Numbered from the stretch's first letter, positions 50,254 through 59,598 are shown. The stretch is DNA of 64,000 bases from Candidatus Methylacidiphilum fumarolicum (GCF_949774925.1 NZ_OX458932.1:1116001-1180000); one strand, 5' to 3'. Numbers and translations: made by a program. The notes: a model not told the origin generated them from the letters alone.

Positions 50254-52089
50254 ATGACAGTGAAATTAAAAAAGCCTAAAAAGTATGCCGTGGCTAAGAA
50301 TGCGACATTGTTGGCTGCTTTTGGCTTGATTGGTTCTTTATCGCTTGCAAAAGCGAATGACGAGTTAATTAAACTTGAAAAAGAACCCGGCCAATGGGTC
50401 ATGCAAAACAAAAATTACGCAAATACGCGGTATAGTGAACTTAATCAAATCAACACCAAAAATGTGTCCCGTCTACGACTTGCCTGGAGTTTTTCAACCG
50501 GGGCTTTGCGTGGACACGAAGGCGGACCATTGGTAGTAGGCACGACGATGTATGTCCATTCAGCCTATCCTAACCATGTCTACGCCCTCGATTTGACTCA
50601 AAAACCATACGCGATCAAATGGCAATATACCCCTGTACAGAATAGTCAAGCAGTGGCAGTTGCTTGCTGTGACGTAGTGAACAGAGGTCTAGCCTATGCG
50701 AATGGAAAAATATTCATGACAACCTTGGATGGTCAAATTATTGCCCTTGATGCGAATACGGGAAAAGAACTCTGGAAAATGAAGCATGCAGATGTGACTA
50801 AAGGAGAGACCATTACAGGAGCACCTTTGGTCGTTAAAGATAAGGTTCTGGTTGGGGTATCCGGAGGAGAATTCGGAGTCAGAGGAAGGGTAGGAGCCTA
50901 TGATATCAATACAGGCAATAGGGTATGGTTAGCTTATAGCCAAGGCCCTGATGAAGAGGTCCTGTTAGATTCTGACTTCAATAAAGAGTTTCCACAGCAT
51001 GGTGGTCCAGGGGATGGAACTAAAACTTGGCCAGGGGAACAATGGAAGCTGGGTGGGGGGACTACATGGGGATGGTATAGTTACGATCCTGCTCTTGATT
51101 TATTTTACTATGGGACAAGCAACCCTGGAACCTGGAATGCCGAACAAAGAAAAGGAGGAGACAACAAGTGGTCCTGCACTATTTTTGCTAGAAGACCTGA
51201 TACTGGGAAAGCTAGATGGGCTTATCAGATGACTCCTTGGGATTCGTGGGATTATGATGGGGTCAACGAGATGATTCTTCCTGATTTAACTGTAAAAGGG
51301 AAGAAAACACCCTGTCTTGTTCATTTCGATAGAAATGGGTTTGGATATGTCTTGGATAGAAGGACAGGTCAGTTAATAGAAGCTCAACCCTTTGTTTATG
51401 TTAACTGGGCTAAAGAAATAAGCAAAGAAAACGATAGACCTGTTGAAATCCCAGAAAAAAGGACAAAACAGGGAGTTGATACCAAAGGGATTTGTCCGAA
51501 TTCTATGGGAGGCAAGGATCAACAGCCTGCGGCCTTTTCTCCTCAAACAGGGTTATTTTATGTTCCAACCAACAATATGTGTATGAACTATGAAGGGGTT
51601 GAGGCAACCTATACGGCTGGGGCTCCTTATGTGGGTGCGAATGTGCTTATGTATTCAGGGCATGAAGGTAAGGATGATTATTATGGAGCTTTTATCTGCT
51701 ATGATGCTCTTAAAGGGAAGAGAGTTTGGGAGATTCATGAGCATTTCCCCGTATGGAGTGGACCGGTGGTTACAGCCGGTGGGCTTGCGTTCTATGGAAC
51801 GATGGATGGATGGTTTAAGGCGGTAGATATCAAGACTGGTAAGGTTCTTTGGCAACAGAAGTTGGGCTCTGGAATTATTGGGAATCCAATTACCTTTTTG
51901 GGTCCTGATAAAAAGCAATACGTTGCTGTCTATTCTGGAGTTGGGGGATGGTTTGGGATTGCTGTGGCTCAAAATCTTCCTCCCGATGATCCTTATGCGG
52001 GTCTTGGGGCTGTTGGAGTTGCTTATCAAGCAGGTCTTCCGAAAGCTACTACAGTTGGAGGAGAGCTCTATGTGTTTGCGTTAGAATAA
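50254..52089 (+). CDS. xoxF: Lanthanide-dependent methanol dehydrogenase XoxF
   Basis: This periplasmic PQQ enzyme oxidises methanol. It has 611 residues with a signal peptide and an eight-bladed propeller. Visible are the vicinal Cys138-Cys139 disulfide in VACCDVV, Glu206 (GGEFG), Asn290 (SNPGTW), and Asp333 and Asp335 in SWDYDG. The second Asp is the extra lanthanide ligand, replaced by Ala in calcium MxaF. These correspond to Glu172, Asn256, Asp299 and Asp301 of the mature Methylacidiphilum SolV enzyme with a constant offset of 34, implying cleavage after Ala34. AGGAGG precedes the start. A hairpin follows the stop. Confidence 0.97.
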   Translation: MTVKLKKPKKYAVAKNATLLAAFGLIGSLSLAKANDELIKLEKEPGQWVMQNKNYANTRYSELNQINTKNVSRLRLAWSFSTGALRGHEGGPLVVGTTMYVHSAYPNHVYALDLTQKPYAIKWQYTPVQNSQAVAVACCDVVNRGLAYANGKIFMTTLDGQIIALDANTGKELWKMKHADVTKGETITGAPLVVKDKVLVGVSGGEFGVRGRVGAYDINTGNRVWLAYSQGPDEEVLLDSDFNKEFPQHGGPGDGTKTWPGEQWKLGGGTTWGWYSYDPALDLFYYGTSNPGTWNAEQRKGGDNKWSCTIFARRPDTGKARWAYQMTPWDSWDYDGVNEMILPDLTVKGKKTPCLVHFDRNGFGYVLDRRTGQLIEAQPFVYVNWAKEISKENDRPVEIPEKRTKQGVDTKGICPNSMGGKDQQPAAFSPQTGLFYVPTNNMCMNYEGVEATYTAGAPYVGANVLMYSGHEGKDDYYGAFICYDALKGKRVWEIHEHFPVWSGPVVTAGGLAFYGTMDGWFKAVDIKTGKVLWQQKLGSGIIGNPITFLGPDKKQYVAVYSGVGGWFGIAVAQNLPPDDPYAGLGAVGVAYQAGLPKATTVGGELYVFALE

Positions 52090-52110
52090 TCTTCCATTGA
52101 AGATTGATTT

Positions 52111-52160
52111 TATCCAGCCGCTGCCTTACAAACAAAAAGGTTTCTGGCAGCGGCTGGATA
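52111..52160 (+). repeat. Perfect 15-bp GC-rich hairpin between xoxF and xoxJ
   Basis: TATCCAGCCGCTGCC (52111-52125) and its exact complement (52146-52160) enclose a 20-nt loop. It starts 21 nt after the xoxF stop. No T-run follows, so it looks more like an mRNA-stabilising or attenuating structure than a classic terminator. The 250-nt xoxF-xoxJ spacer contains no convincing gene. Confidence 0.75.
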
Positions 52161-52342
52161 GCCTTGACCAAAGCGATTTGTTGCTTTGCAAAAAAGGCAG
52201 AAGCACGTTACAAACCAATACTTATTTAAAAGAAGCGGATGGGCTTTTTTTTAATCAGTCTAAGCCTCTAGGGAAAAGGGGATATAATCCTTGAAGTGAC
52301 AGAGGATAGGGGATAGGTTCTAGAAAAGAAAAAGGAGCAAAA

Positions 52343-53215
52343 ATGTTAGGGTTAAGGTTTCATTTTTTACATAGGCTGAAGCTATTATCCTTTAGCCTTT
52401 TATTTGTGTTTTTTATAGGGTTTGTATGCAGGGCAGAGGAAATCTGCTCCTGCGCTGATCCAGGAAATCTTCCTTTTTCGAATCAAAAATTGGAAGGATT
52501 TGAGAATAAAATCGCTCAAATCGTAGCCGACTCCCTACATGTTCCTCTTTCTTATTATTGGTTTGCGCATCAACGTGGTCTTGTTCGAAATACGTTGAAA
52601 ATAGGAAAATGCAATGTGATTATTGGAGTGCCATCGACTTGGGGACAGGTGCTAACTACAAAACCTTATTATAGGACTTCCTATGTAATGGTTTATAAGA
52701 AAGATAAGGGATTAAACATTCAATCCTTGGATGATCCCGCTTTGAAGCATTTAAAAATAGGAGTTTTGATAAACAGTCCGCCCCATCAACTTCTTGCTGA
52801 AAAAGGGATTATAGAAAATGTTGTTGGATATTCCCCATTTTTTGATCCTGTCTTCCATCCTGAAGATTTCCCTGGGAAAATCGTTGAAGAGGTTTTGAGT
52901 GATAAAATTGATATTGGGCTTGTCTGGGGACCAGTGGCCGGCTTTTACATCAAAAAGAAGGGGGCAGCCTTAACCATGGTTCCTTTGACAAGCAATAATC
53001 CGAGAATTCCAATGGCCTTTGATATTTCCATGGGGGTCAAAAAGGGGGATCAAGAGCTTAAAAACAAACTTGATCAGGTTATTGATTCGAAACATGGAGA
53101 AATTTTACAGGTTCTTGAAGAATATGGTGTTCCATTGCTGAGAACTACAGCTGATATCGAACAAAACACGAATATCGGAAAAAGCCACGAAGTTTCAGCA
53201 AAAAACGTCAACTAA
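52343..53215 (+). CDS. xoxJ: XoxJ, periplasmic substrate-binding-like partner of XoxF
   Basis: This 290-residue exported protein (signal to about Ala31) has a two-lobed binding-protein fold: CSCADPGNLPFSN, NVIIGVPSTWGQVL, TSYVMVYKKDKG and DKIDIGLVWGPVAGFY. It matches the XoxJ/MxaJ family proposed to assist assembly or activation of methanol dehydrogenase. AAAGGAGC precedes the start. It lies between xoxF and xoxGJ. Confidence 0.9.
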   Translation: MLGLRFHFLHRLKLLSFSLLFVFFIGFVCRAEEICSCADPGNLPFSNQKLEGFENKIAQIVADSLHVPLSYYWFAHQRGLVRNTLKIGKCNVIIGVPSTWGQVLTTKPYYRTSYVMVYKKDKGLNIQSLDDPALKHLKIGVLINSPPHQLLAEKGIIENVVGYSPFFDPVFHPEDFPGKIVEEVLSDKIDIGLVWGPVAGFYIKKKGAALTMVPLTSNNPRIPMAFDISMGVKKGDQELKNKLDQVIDSKHGEILQVLEEYGVPLLRTTADIEQNTNIGKSHEVSAKNVN

Positions 53216-53246
53216 CAATATTAACTTTTATTTATCAGAGCTAAGA

Positions 53247-54125
53247 ATGAAAAAAATTAGCATTGTTTATTTAATGTTGTCTTTGTTGCCATTTGGCAGT
53301 CTTTTTGCCCAAGCGAAAAATCCTTATACTCCATCAGACAAAACGGTCGTTTCTCAGGGTAAAGAATTATACTTTAAGATGGGATGTAACGGCTGTCATG
53401 GAGCAGGGGGTGGCGGTGGGATGTGCCCTTCTTTTATAGATGATACGTGGGTTTTTGGTAGCGATGATCAGACCCTATTTAAACTCATTAAAGGACAGAT
53501 TCCTCAACAAACAATGCCAAGAATGTTTGGTGGAGTGCTGACCGATGACGAAATATGGAAGGTTATTACCTTTGTAAGGTATTGTAAAGTTGCTGCTTCC
53601 GAACAGGCCGGAGGAACATCGGGTCAAATAAATATAGATAAGAAATCATGTGCTATTGTGGAAGCTGACCCTCATTGGCTCAGAGCCGTTCTTCCCAAAT
53701 TGACGGGATATCAAAGCCAATATGTTTTAGTTTTTGATGCCTCTTCAAAGAATTTCTCATCTGCAGAAGACAGTAAACTTGCTGGCTCTACACTCGCTGT
53801 TCTCGATAACAGTTCTGGAAAAGAAATAGCTGGTTTGCTTCATGCCAAACCTAAAGTATATCCTGATAAAGAAAGAGAACTAGGGAAACCAGTGGAAGAT
53901 CTTTTAGCAGGGAAAGTAGATGGAGCTATCTTATGGGCTCCTCTGGCCGCATTTTATACAATGGAATTGGATTCATCGAGGAAACTTAAAATGATAGCAT
54001 TTTCCAAAGCATATCCCGCGCCTAAAGGATTTGAAGGTCAAGAACAAAGCTCTATGGTATATGTAACAAAATGCGCTGAGGCCTTGCTCAATGTACTAAA
54101 AGTATATAATGTAGCTCCAAAATAA
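53247..54125 (+). CDS. xoxGJ: Cytochrome cGJ: XoxG cytochrome c fused to a XoxJ-like domain
   Basis: This is the electron acceptor of XoxF in verrucomicrobial methanotrophs, where the G-J fusion has been described. The 292-residue protein has a signal peptide, a class I cytochrome domain (residues 25-115) with haem motif CNGCH at 47-51 and a likely Met ligand in TMPRM (90 or 93). A J-like part starts at about 125. GKVDGAILWAPLAAFY aligns with DKIDIGLVWGPVAGFY of XoxJ. The first-lobe N-terminal segment of XoxJ (CADPGNLPFSN) has no counterpart, so the J part looks truncated. It lies 31 nt after xoxJ. Confidence 0.92.
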   Translation: MKKISIVYLMLSLLPFGSLFAQAKNPYTPSDKTVVSQGKELYFKMGCNGCHGAGGGGGMCPSFIDDTWVFGSDDQTLFKLIKGQIPQQTMPRMFGGVLTDDEIWKVITFVRYCKVAASEQAGGTSGQINIDKKSCAIVEADPHWLRAVLPKLTGYQSQYVLVFDASSKNFSSAEDSKLAGSTLAVLDNSSGKEIAGLLHAKPKVYPDKERELGKPVEDLLAGKVDGAILWAPLAAFYTMELDSSRKLKMIAFSKAYPAPKGFEGQEQSSMVYVTKCAEALLNVLKVYNVAPK

Positions 54126-54220
54126 TCGAAAGTGAGGTTCAGAAGGTTTCCAAACTTTGTTGGATTTGGAATGTTCAAGGCTATTGCTTTGTTTTAGACA
54201 TTGGATACAATGTAAGTATT

Positions 54221-54589
54221 ATGGGACAGAATCTTTCAGAAGAAAAATGTGTTGCTTGCCGTGGCGATGCCCCCAAAGTGACACCAGAAGAGAAGGAAAT
54301 ATTAAGTAGGCAAATTCCAGAATGGAAAATTGTCGAAAAAAATGGGGTAGAAATGTTGGAAAGAAAATATGAGTTCCCTGATTTTGCTTCGGCTCTGATG
54401 TTTACTGAAAGAGTCGGAAAACTTGCAGAGAATGAAAAACATCATCCTTCTATTTTGACGGAATGGGGAAAAGTTACAGTGTGGTGGTGGACCCACAAGA
54501 TCAACGGATTACATCGCAACGATTTTATTATGGCAGCAAAAACAGATAGCCTCTATCAACCACTTTTAAAAGATTATATTGAATCGTAA
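54221..54589 (+). CDS. phhB: 4a-hydroxytetrahydrobiopterin dehydratase
   Basis: The 122-residue pterin-4a-carbinolamine dehydratase has an N-terminal CVACRG segment common in bacterial members, LERKYEFPDFASALMFTERV and the active-site block AENEKHHPSILTEWGKVTVWWWTHKINGL (read in two parts). It recycles tetrahydropterin after aromatic amino acid hydroxylation. It is on the xox strand but separated by 95 nt, so a methanol role is not implied. Confidence 0.92.
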   Translation: MGQNLSEEKCVACRGDAPKVTPEEKEILSRQIPEWKIVEKNGVEMLERKYEFPDFASALMFTERVGKLAENEKHHPSILTEWGKVTVWWWTHKINGLHRNDFIMAAKTDSLYQPLLKDYIES

Positions 54590-54654
54590 CTTTTTCCTAT
54601 TTTTTAAGAGAAAAAAGCTTTTAATTGTTCTAACTACAAGAACAAGAGAGATAA

Positions 54655-54680
54655 ATAGGGGAGGCTTTTACCTCCCCTAT
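54655..54680. repeat. 10-bp inverted repeat downstream of phhB
   Basis: ATAGGGGAGG and CCTCCCCTAT flank a CTTTTA loop. It lies 65 nt after phhB and about 40 nt outside the similarity limit of IS copy B. It may be a phhB terminator lacking a strong T-run, or a structure the element inserted next to. Confidence 0.55.
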
Positions 54681-54726
54681 GAGTTTGTATGGCATCATTG
54701 ACGAGCTTCCGTTCAAGCCACTGTTC

Positions 54727-56290
54727 CTAAAGCCATACTCGAGATTTGCTTACGCCTGACTTGATTTCGATCTTTTCGTCTTGGTTTTGGTCGGAACGTC
54801 CCAGGATTGCCATGGCCTTTTCTTTCTCCGGGGGAGAGGTGTGGTGTTGATGAGCCGGCGGCGCTCGCATTAGCCAAGATGGCAATCGCTCCTGCTTCGC
54901 GTCCATTTGCTGGGGTTGGCTGATGCCTGGAATCGTCTTCCCGGAATAGTACCACTTATCGGGTTTCCAATCTGGTGGGTTCTCGTTCCTGCGAGAAAAC
55001 CTCTCCGAAAGCATCGCATGCAATCGGAACCGCGGGGTTTTCGACAATATTCTTCGGGTCTCCGATCCTTTCCCTTTGAGGTTGCATGCGCCAATCCGAT
55101 CTGCACGGCTCTCGTACTCGCAATACAGACATGTAGACCTGTCTCCGGCACGGTTCTTTGGATGGGCATAACAGCACTTCGGACAAAGCCAGAGAGCTAT
55201 AGGCTGGATTGACCAGCTCTCGACGGGAACCTCCCCCAGGCGCCAGCAATTGGATTCGCTCTTGAAGCACACAGCTGCGCATTTGTAGGAGGCGCCTAGA
55301 AAGTTCTTTGCTTAGGGCTTTCCCACGAAAATCTAAGGATTCAGAAACAATTACCGAAGGTCTTTGTAGCTTGAGGAGTTGTCGCAGGCTTAAGCCTACC
55401 CGCCTCCCTATTTCTGTCTCCGCCTTGAATAAACGACTCAACCGCTTTTTCTTCCCTAGGTTATGCTTGTGGATGCGTCTTGGTTTACTCCTCAAACCAT
55501 TTTCCCTATTTCTTTCCGTGGTCATCTGTGAAAACATCAGAAAGTCCAGCCTCTATCCTGACCGCTTCCCCCTCTAATTGCTTCGAAACTCTGAGTGGCG
55601 CCGCGTAGTGAATAACGACTCTCTTTTCCTTTAAAACAAGGTGAATCATTCCCCAAATCTTCAGATTGCCTGACAGTGGAATGACAATCCTTTTGCCACA
55701 TTCAAGGCTTATGAGCGCGATATACTGCCTCCCCTTCTCCTTGAAGGTCCAGTACATGCTGGCGTCGAAGCTCGCCGAGCGGCTCAATCAAGTTCTCGAG
55801 AGCCCTCCGATGACCTTTCGTAAGTCCCTGTACAGCCACAGGAGAATGGCATCCAGCCTTTCCAAGCAAACCGGAGAGGCTGAGACCTCGACGGCTTCTC
55901 CCCGCAGAAACAGGACGATTCGTCTTGCTGAACGCAGCATCTAAAAATCAAATTGTTTCTCGGTTTCCGTCCTTCCTTCCCTGCAGCGGATCTTCGAACC
56001 AATCCCTGCCAAGGAGACGTACATCCACTTCTCAACCTTCTCGTAGACATCCTTGAGCGCCCACTTCCAAATCTAGTCCTGCAACCCGTTCGGACTGGTA
56101 TAGTCTTCTGCCACAAGCTGGTCCCGTTCCCCTCGTTTGCCCAGGCTTTCCGCGAAGCGGTCCAAGCCAAAGAAAGAGACGAAAAAACGCTCTTTCTCGG
56201 CTGCAGAGTAAAGGCAGAGATCCTATAGCATCTTGCGCTTCTTCTGTTTGAGCGGGCAGGCTTTCTGCTCGAGATCGTTCGGCACATCGT
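54727..56290 (-). pseudogene. IS607 TnpB remnant, copy B
   Basis: Frames in order are KERFFVSFFGLDRFAESLGK near 56180, QYIALISLECGKRIVIPLSG near 55690, EAVRIEAGLSDVFTDDHGKK near 55540, SLRQLLKLQRPSVIVSESLDF near 55360, and a complete zinc ribbon (CPKCCYAHPKNR and CLYCEYESRADRIGACNL) at about 55080-55190. The second catalytic Glu and third Asp are kept. The first RuvC Asp is Glu, as in copy A. Frameshifts separate the blocks. Confidence 0.75.
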
Positions 56291-56329
56291 CTTATCCGGA
56301 CTCATTGGCTTATACCCATTGCCCCCTGA

Positions 56330-56773
56330 TCTTTTCTTTTGTATTTGTGCAAACCGTAAAGAGTGCTTGGGAAAGCAGGAATGGATCAAAATGAGTTCCT
56401 TGATTATCTCTCCTCCAGAGAGAGGCACTTGCCCGTTCATGACTGGGATTTTAGTTCCATGAGATAAGCAAAACTTCTTGGGCCATCGGAAACCGAACCG
56501 GACCAGCCGGTCCTTATGGACGACCACGGTCTCGGAGATCTCTCCCAGCTCCATCAGACGTAGAGAATTTTTTTTCTTGCAGTTGAGTCAGCTGCTTTCA
56601 ATCCCCCAGTCGTTCGGCCACCGTCTTGCCTTGAGCCAGATAAAACTTTTCCAGAGCTTGCTGCTGATCTTTCAGATCTCTCTTTTGCTTGGCGCTGGAG
56701 ACTCTTGAGTAGGGTAGGATCTTTTGCGGTGCTCTCGTCTCCTTTTGGCCAATCACCCGCAGAGAGTCCTCAT
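56330..56773 (-). pseudogene. IS607 TnpA (serine recombinase) remnant, copy B
   Basis: One frame near 56690 reads YSRVSSAKQKRDLKDQQQAL, including the catalytic serine motif of IS607 resolvases. A frameshift later, MELGEISETVVVHKDRLVRF (56554 downwards) gives the HKDRLxRFGF block, followed by the C-terminal SLRFAQIQKKR remnant. The reading frame is broken near 56560, so the protein is not made intact. Confidence 0.75.
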
Positions 56774-57000
56774 GGTGTTAATATAGCAGGTTTATTGGAG
56801 TTCGTTTGGCGGGCAATACTCCTTCCCGCCAACCTTTTACCACTGCCTGTTGACGCTGCGACCGATCAACGCGCCAAACTTCTTCGGGGAATGAAGGCTT
56901 CCATACCTATTTATAACTAGATTGGCATGGCAATAGTAATAACTATTATTTACTCCATAATCATCATCCCAGGGCAATGGATACTCCCATAATTCCTCTC

Positions 57001-57065
57001 AAGGGCTTTGGGTTCTAGCACCGTTTCAAAATCTGTGAACTTTTCTAGGTAGAACCCAAACCCTT
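57001..57065. repeat. 16-bp inverted repeat with one bulge
   Basis: AAGGGCTTTGGGTTCTA (57001-57017) pairs with TAGAACCCAAACCCTT (57050-57065) apart from a bulged C, across a 32-nt loop. It lies in the 220-nt gap between IS copy B and the dehydrogenase gene, in the 3' flank of the latter. No T-run follows on either strand. Confidence 0.55.
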
Positions 57066-57166
57066 TTCGAGTGGTGATTAAAACCAGAAAAGTAATTAAT
57101 GGTTCTAATCCCTATCTTTTATTTATTCTTTGTCTAGAATGAATGTTTTAGAATAGCAATTTAGAT

Positions 57167-58063
57167 TTAGTCTTTATCTAATCCGTGACGGTCTGGAAAT
57201 GTCAACTCGGATATGGCGGATTTATCGTACTGACCAAATCCTTTTTTAACCAGTCTTTGATATTGGTTATAAGTGGCTTGGGCAAGTGGGAGATTCAATC
57301 CAGTTTCTTTTGCTAAATTAAGAGCAATGCCGCTGTCTTTCAAGGCATGTTCGGCAGAGAAGAAACAAGAATGTTCTCTATTTTGCATATCTTCTCCATC
57401 TGTCTGCAAAACTCTAGAGTTAGCTCCAGTTTGGGAAAATACTTCTCTAATCATATTTAAATCGAGGTTGAGAGCTTTTGCAAGTCCCAGGCCTTCAGCT
57501 AGAGCGGCAGTATTGATGTTCATCACCATGTTTACAAGGGCTTTGACTTTTGCTGCTGAACCTAATTCACCACAATAACGCATCGAAGACGACATGTCCT
57601 TGAGTATAGGTTCGACTTCATCAACAACCTGTTTTTTGCCACCAAGCATGAAATATAAAGTACCACTTCTTGCTTGAGGAATACTTGAAGCCATGCATGC
57701 TTCTATAGCTTCGGCTCCTACTTCTTCACAAAGTTTGCCGACTTCTATATGAGTTTTTGGGGAAATAGTGGCGGTATTAATAAATATTTTTCCTTTAGCT
57801 CCAATCAAAAGACTGTCCCCATTTTTAGCAAAAATTTTATACATTGCAGCGTCATCGGAAACCACTGTGAAAATCACATCAGACAGCTCTGTTACTCTAG
57901 CAAGTTTGGTTGTTGCTTCTGCTCCTATTTCTTTTGCTACTTCTTCTGCGACTTTTTGATTAATGTCGTAGACCACAGTAACAGGATATTTTAAATCATG
58001 AAGGCGTCTGGCCATATTGGCTCCCATTCTTCCTACGCCTACAAAACCAATTCTTTTACTCAT
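57167..58063 (-). CDS. Beta-hydroxyacid dehydrogenase (3-hydroxyisobutyrate/tartronate semialdehyde type)
   Basis: This 298-residue NAD(P)-binding enzyme begins IGFVGVGRMGANMARRL (Rossmann GxGxMG) and has ACMASSIPQARSGTLYFMLGG, then the catalytic Lys region GSAAKVKALVNMVMN. It may reduce tartronate semialdehyde or oxidise 3-hydroxyisobutyrate; the sequence does not separate these. AAAAAGGAGAG precedes the ATG. It is downstream of lpd on the same strand. Confidence 0.85.
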   Translation of the reverse strand: MSKRIGFVGVGRMGANMARRLHDLKYPVTVVYDINQKVAEEVAKEIGAEATTKLARVTELSDVIFTVVSDDAAMYKIFAKNGDSLLIGAKGKIFINTATISPKTHIEVGKLCEEVGAEAIEACMASSIPQARSGTLYFMLGGKKQVVDEVEPILKDMSSSMRYCGELGSAAKVKALVNMVMNINTAALAEGLGLAKALNLDLNMIREVFSQTGANSRVLQTDGEDMQNREHSCFFSAEHALKDSGIALNLAKETGLNLPLAQATYNQYQRLVKKGFGQYDKSAISELTFPDRHGLDKD

Positions 58064-58201
58064 ACTTCTCTCCTTTTTTAATCCTATTCGATTAATGATT
58101 ATACTAATTTTCTTTCACCAAGAATAGTTTTCTATCTAGTTAAAAATTTTTTTTGGTTTTAAGTCAAGTGCAATTAGCTGGCATTTCTTGTAACATTCAA
58201 A

Positions 58202-59587
58202 TTAAAGATGGAGTCCCTGACCTTCTGCAAGAAGTGCAACTTCTCCGACCATCTCTGATAAAGTTGGATGTGGATGAATGGCTAGGAATAGCTCTTCGGC
58301 TGTGCTTTCTAAGGTTTTTGCAAGAGAAAATTCACCAATAAGTTCGCTTGCATCCTCCCCTATAATGTGTGCTCCTAGAATTTCTCCTTCAGGATCACTA
58401 ATTAGTAATTTGACAAATCCTTCTATTTCACCAGAGGCAACGGCCTTTCCATTAGCACTATATGGGTATTTAGCAACCTTATATGGAATGCTTGCCTTTT
58501 TAACTTCCTCTTCAGTCATCCCTACAGTAGCAACTTGAGGTTGGCAATAAACGCAGGAAGGAACAAAGTGAGGTCTTGTGGAGTATTTCCCAAGAAAAAT
58601 GCAATCAATAGCTTCCCATCCTTCTCTAAAGGCAGCATGAGCGAGTAAAGGTGGGCCAATAATATCTCCAGCTGCGAAGATCCCATCTACAGACGTTTGA
58701 TATTTTTCGTCAACAGCAATAAATCCATTTTGGGTTTGAAGCTCAAAATCGGGCTCCAAAACATCTTCTAGATGAGCTGAAACTCCAATAGCAAGAAGCA
58801 TAGCTTCAGACTCGATTGTTTCGTTAACCGCTCCTTTCAATCTTACATGAATTTTCTCTTTAATATTCCAACATTTTTCTACAACCGTTGAACAATAGAT
58901 GGTGATGCCCTTTTTGGAGAAACTTTTTTGCAAGGCTTTAGAAATTTCACTGTCTGTTCCAGGGAGTATTTCCGAAGCCATTTCAACGATAATGACTTCA
59001 GATCCCATACACTTATAAAAATAGGCAAATTCTACCCCTATGGCGCCTCCCCCAACAATGAGAATTTTTTTGGGAAGTCTGGTAGTTTCTAAAGCCTCCC
59101 GGCTTGTAAATATCAGTTTGCCATCGACTTTAATAAAAGGTAAAGTTTTTGCTTTACATCCTGTAGAAAGAAGAATATAGGGAGCAGAAAGTTCTTCAGT
59201 TTTCCCATCAGGAAAAGTCATTCTTATTTTTTTATCTTTGTTAATTTTGCCTTTAGCTTTAATCCATTGAATTCCTCTTGATTTAAATAAATATTCAACA
59301 CCAGAGGACATGCGATTTGCAGATTGCCTGCTTCGGGCAATCACTTTACTATAATCGAATTTTAGTCCCGAAATTTCCAGTCCAAAGGCATCAGCTTTTT
59401 TGCATCTTTCTATAAACTCAGCTGTTTTAAGTAAGGTTTTGGAAGGGATACATCCCCAATTGGAACATACACCTCCCAATTTATCTGCTTCGACAACAGC
59501 TACTTTTTTACCTAACTGAGAGGCTCTCAACGCAGCAACATAGCCAGCAGGACCTCCACCAATAATAATCAAATCCAGTGTATTCAT
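58202..59587 (-). CDS. lpd: Dihydrolipoamide dehydrogenase (E3)
   Basis: This 461-residue flavoprotein disulfide reductase has the FAD motif IIGGGPAGYVAA, redox disulfide Cys41-Cys46 in GGVCSNWGCIPSK, NAD motif ILIVGGGAIGVEFA, FAAGDIIGPPLLAHAA and the C-terminal HPHPTLSE catalytic His-Glu. It reoxidises lipoamide of the adjacent E2. It lies 11 nt after pdhC. Confidence 0.95.
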   Translation of the reverse strand: MNTLDLIIIGGGPAGYVAALRASQLGKKVAVVEADKLGGVCSNWGCIPSKTLLKTAEFIERCKKADAFGLEISGLKFDYSKVIARSRQSANRMSSGVEYLFKSRGIQWIKAKGKINKDKKIRMTFPDGKTEELSAPYILLSTGCKAKTLPFIKVDGKLIFTSREALETTRLPKKILIVGGGAIGVEFAYFYKCMGSEVIIVEMASEILPGTDSEISKALQKSFSKKGITIYCSTVVEKCWNIKEKIHVRLKGAVNETIESEAMLLAIGVSAHLEDVLEPDFELQTQNGFIAVDEKYQTSVDGIFAAGDIIGPPLLAHAAFREGWEAIDCIFLGKYSTRPHFVPSCVYCQPQVATVGMTEEEVKKASIPYKVAKYPYSANGKAVASGEIEGFVKLLISDPEGEILGAHIIGEDASELIGEFSLAKTLESTAEELFLAIHPHPTLSEMVGEVALLAEGQGLHL

Positions 59588-59598
59588 AGATGGGTTTT

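Larger units (their letters stand above)
54722..56942 (-). mobile_element. Decayed IS607-family element, copy B
   Basis: About 2.2 kb in inverted orientation to copy A (14821-17036) and almost the same length. It holds a serine-recombinase remnant followed by a TnpB remnant, both on the minus strand. Left and right limits are where similarity to copy A ends. No terminal inverted repeats are seen. Frameshifts break every gene, but individual motifs are better preserved than in copy A. Confidence 0.8.

Noticed and set aside
51655-52029. 124-codon minus-strand ORF under xoxF
   Set aside because: It is antisense to a strongly conserved XoxF segment.
52097-52294. 65-codon ORF between xoxF and xoxJ
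   Set aside because: It spans the perfect hairpin, begins without a ribosome binding site and resembles no known protein.
55784-56554. 256-codon minus-strand ORF as one intact protein
   Set aside because: Its first 75 residues are the TnpA C-terminal part, and the rest reads through the TnpB N-terminal region in the wrong frame; it results from frameshifts in a decayed element.
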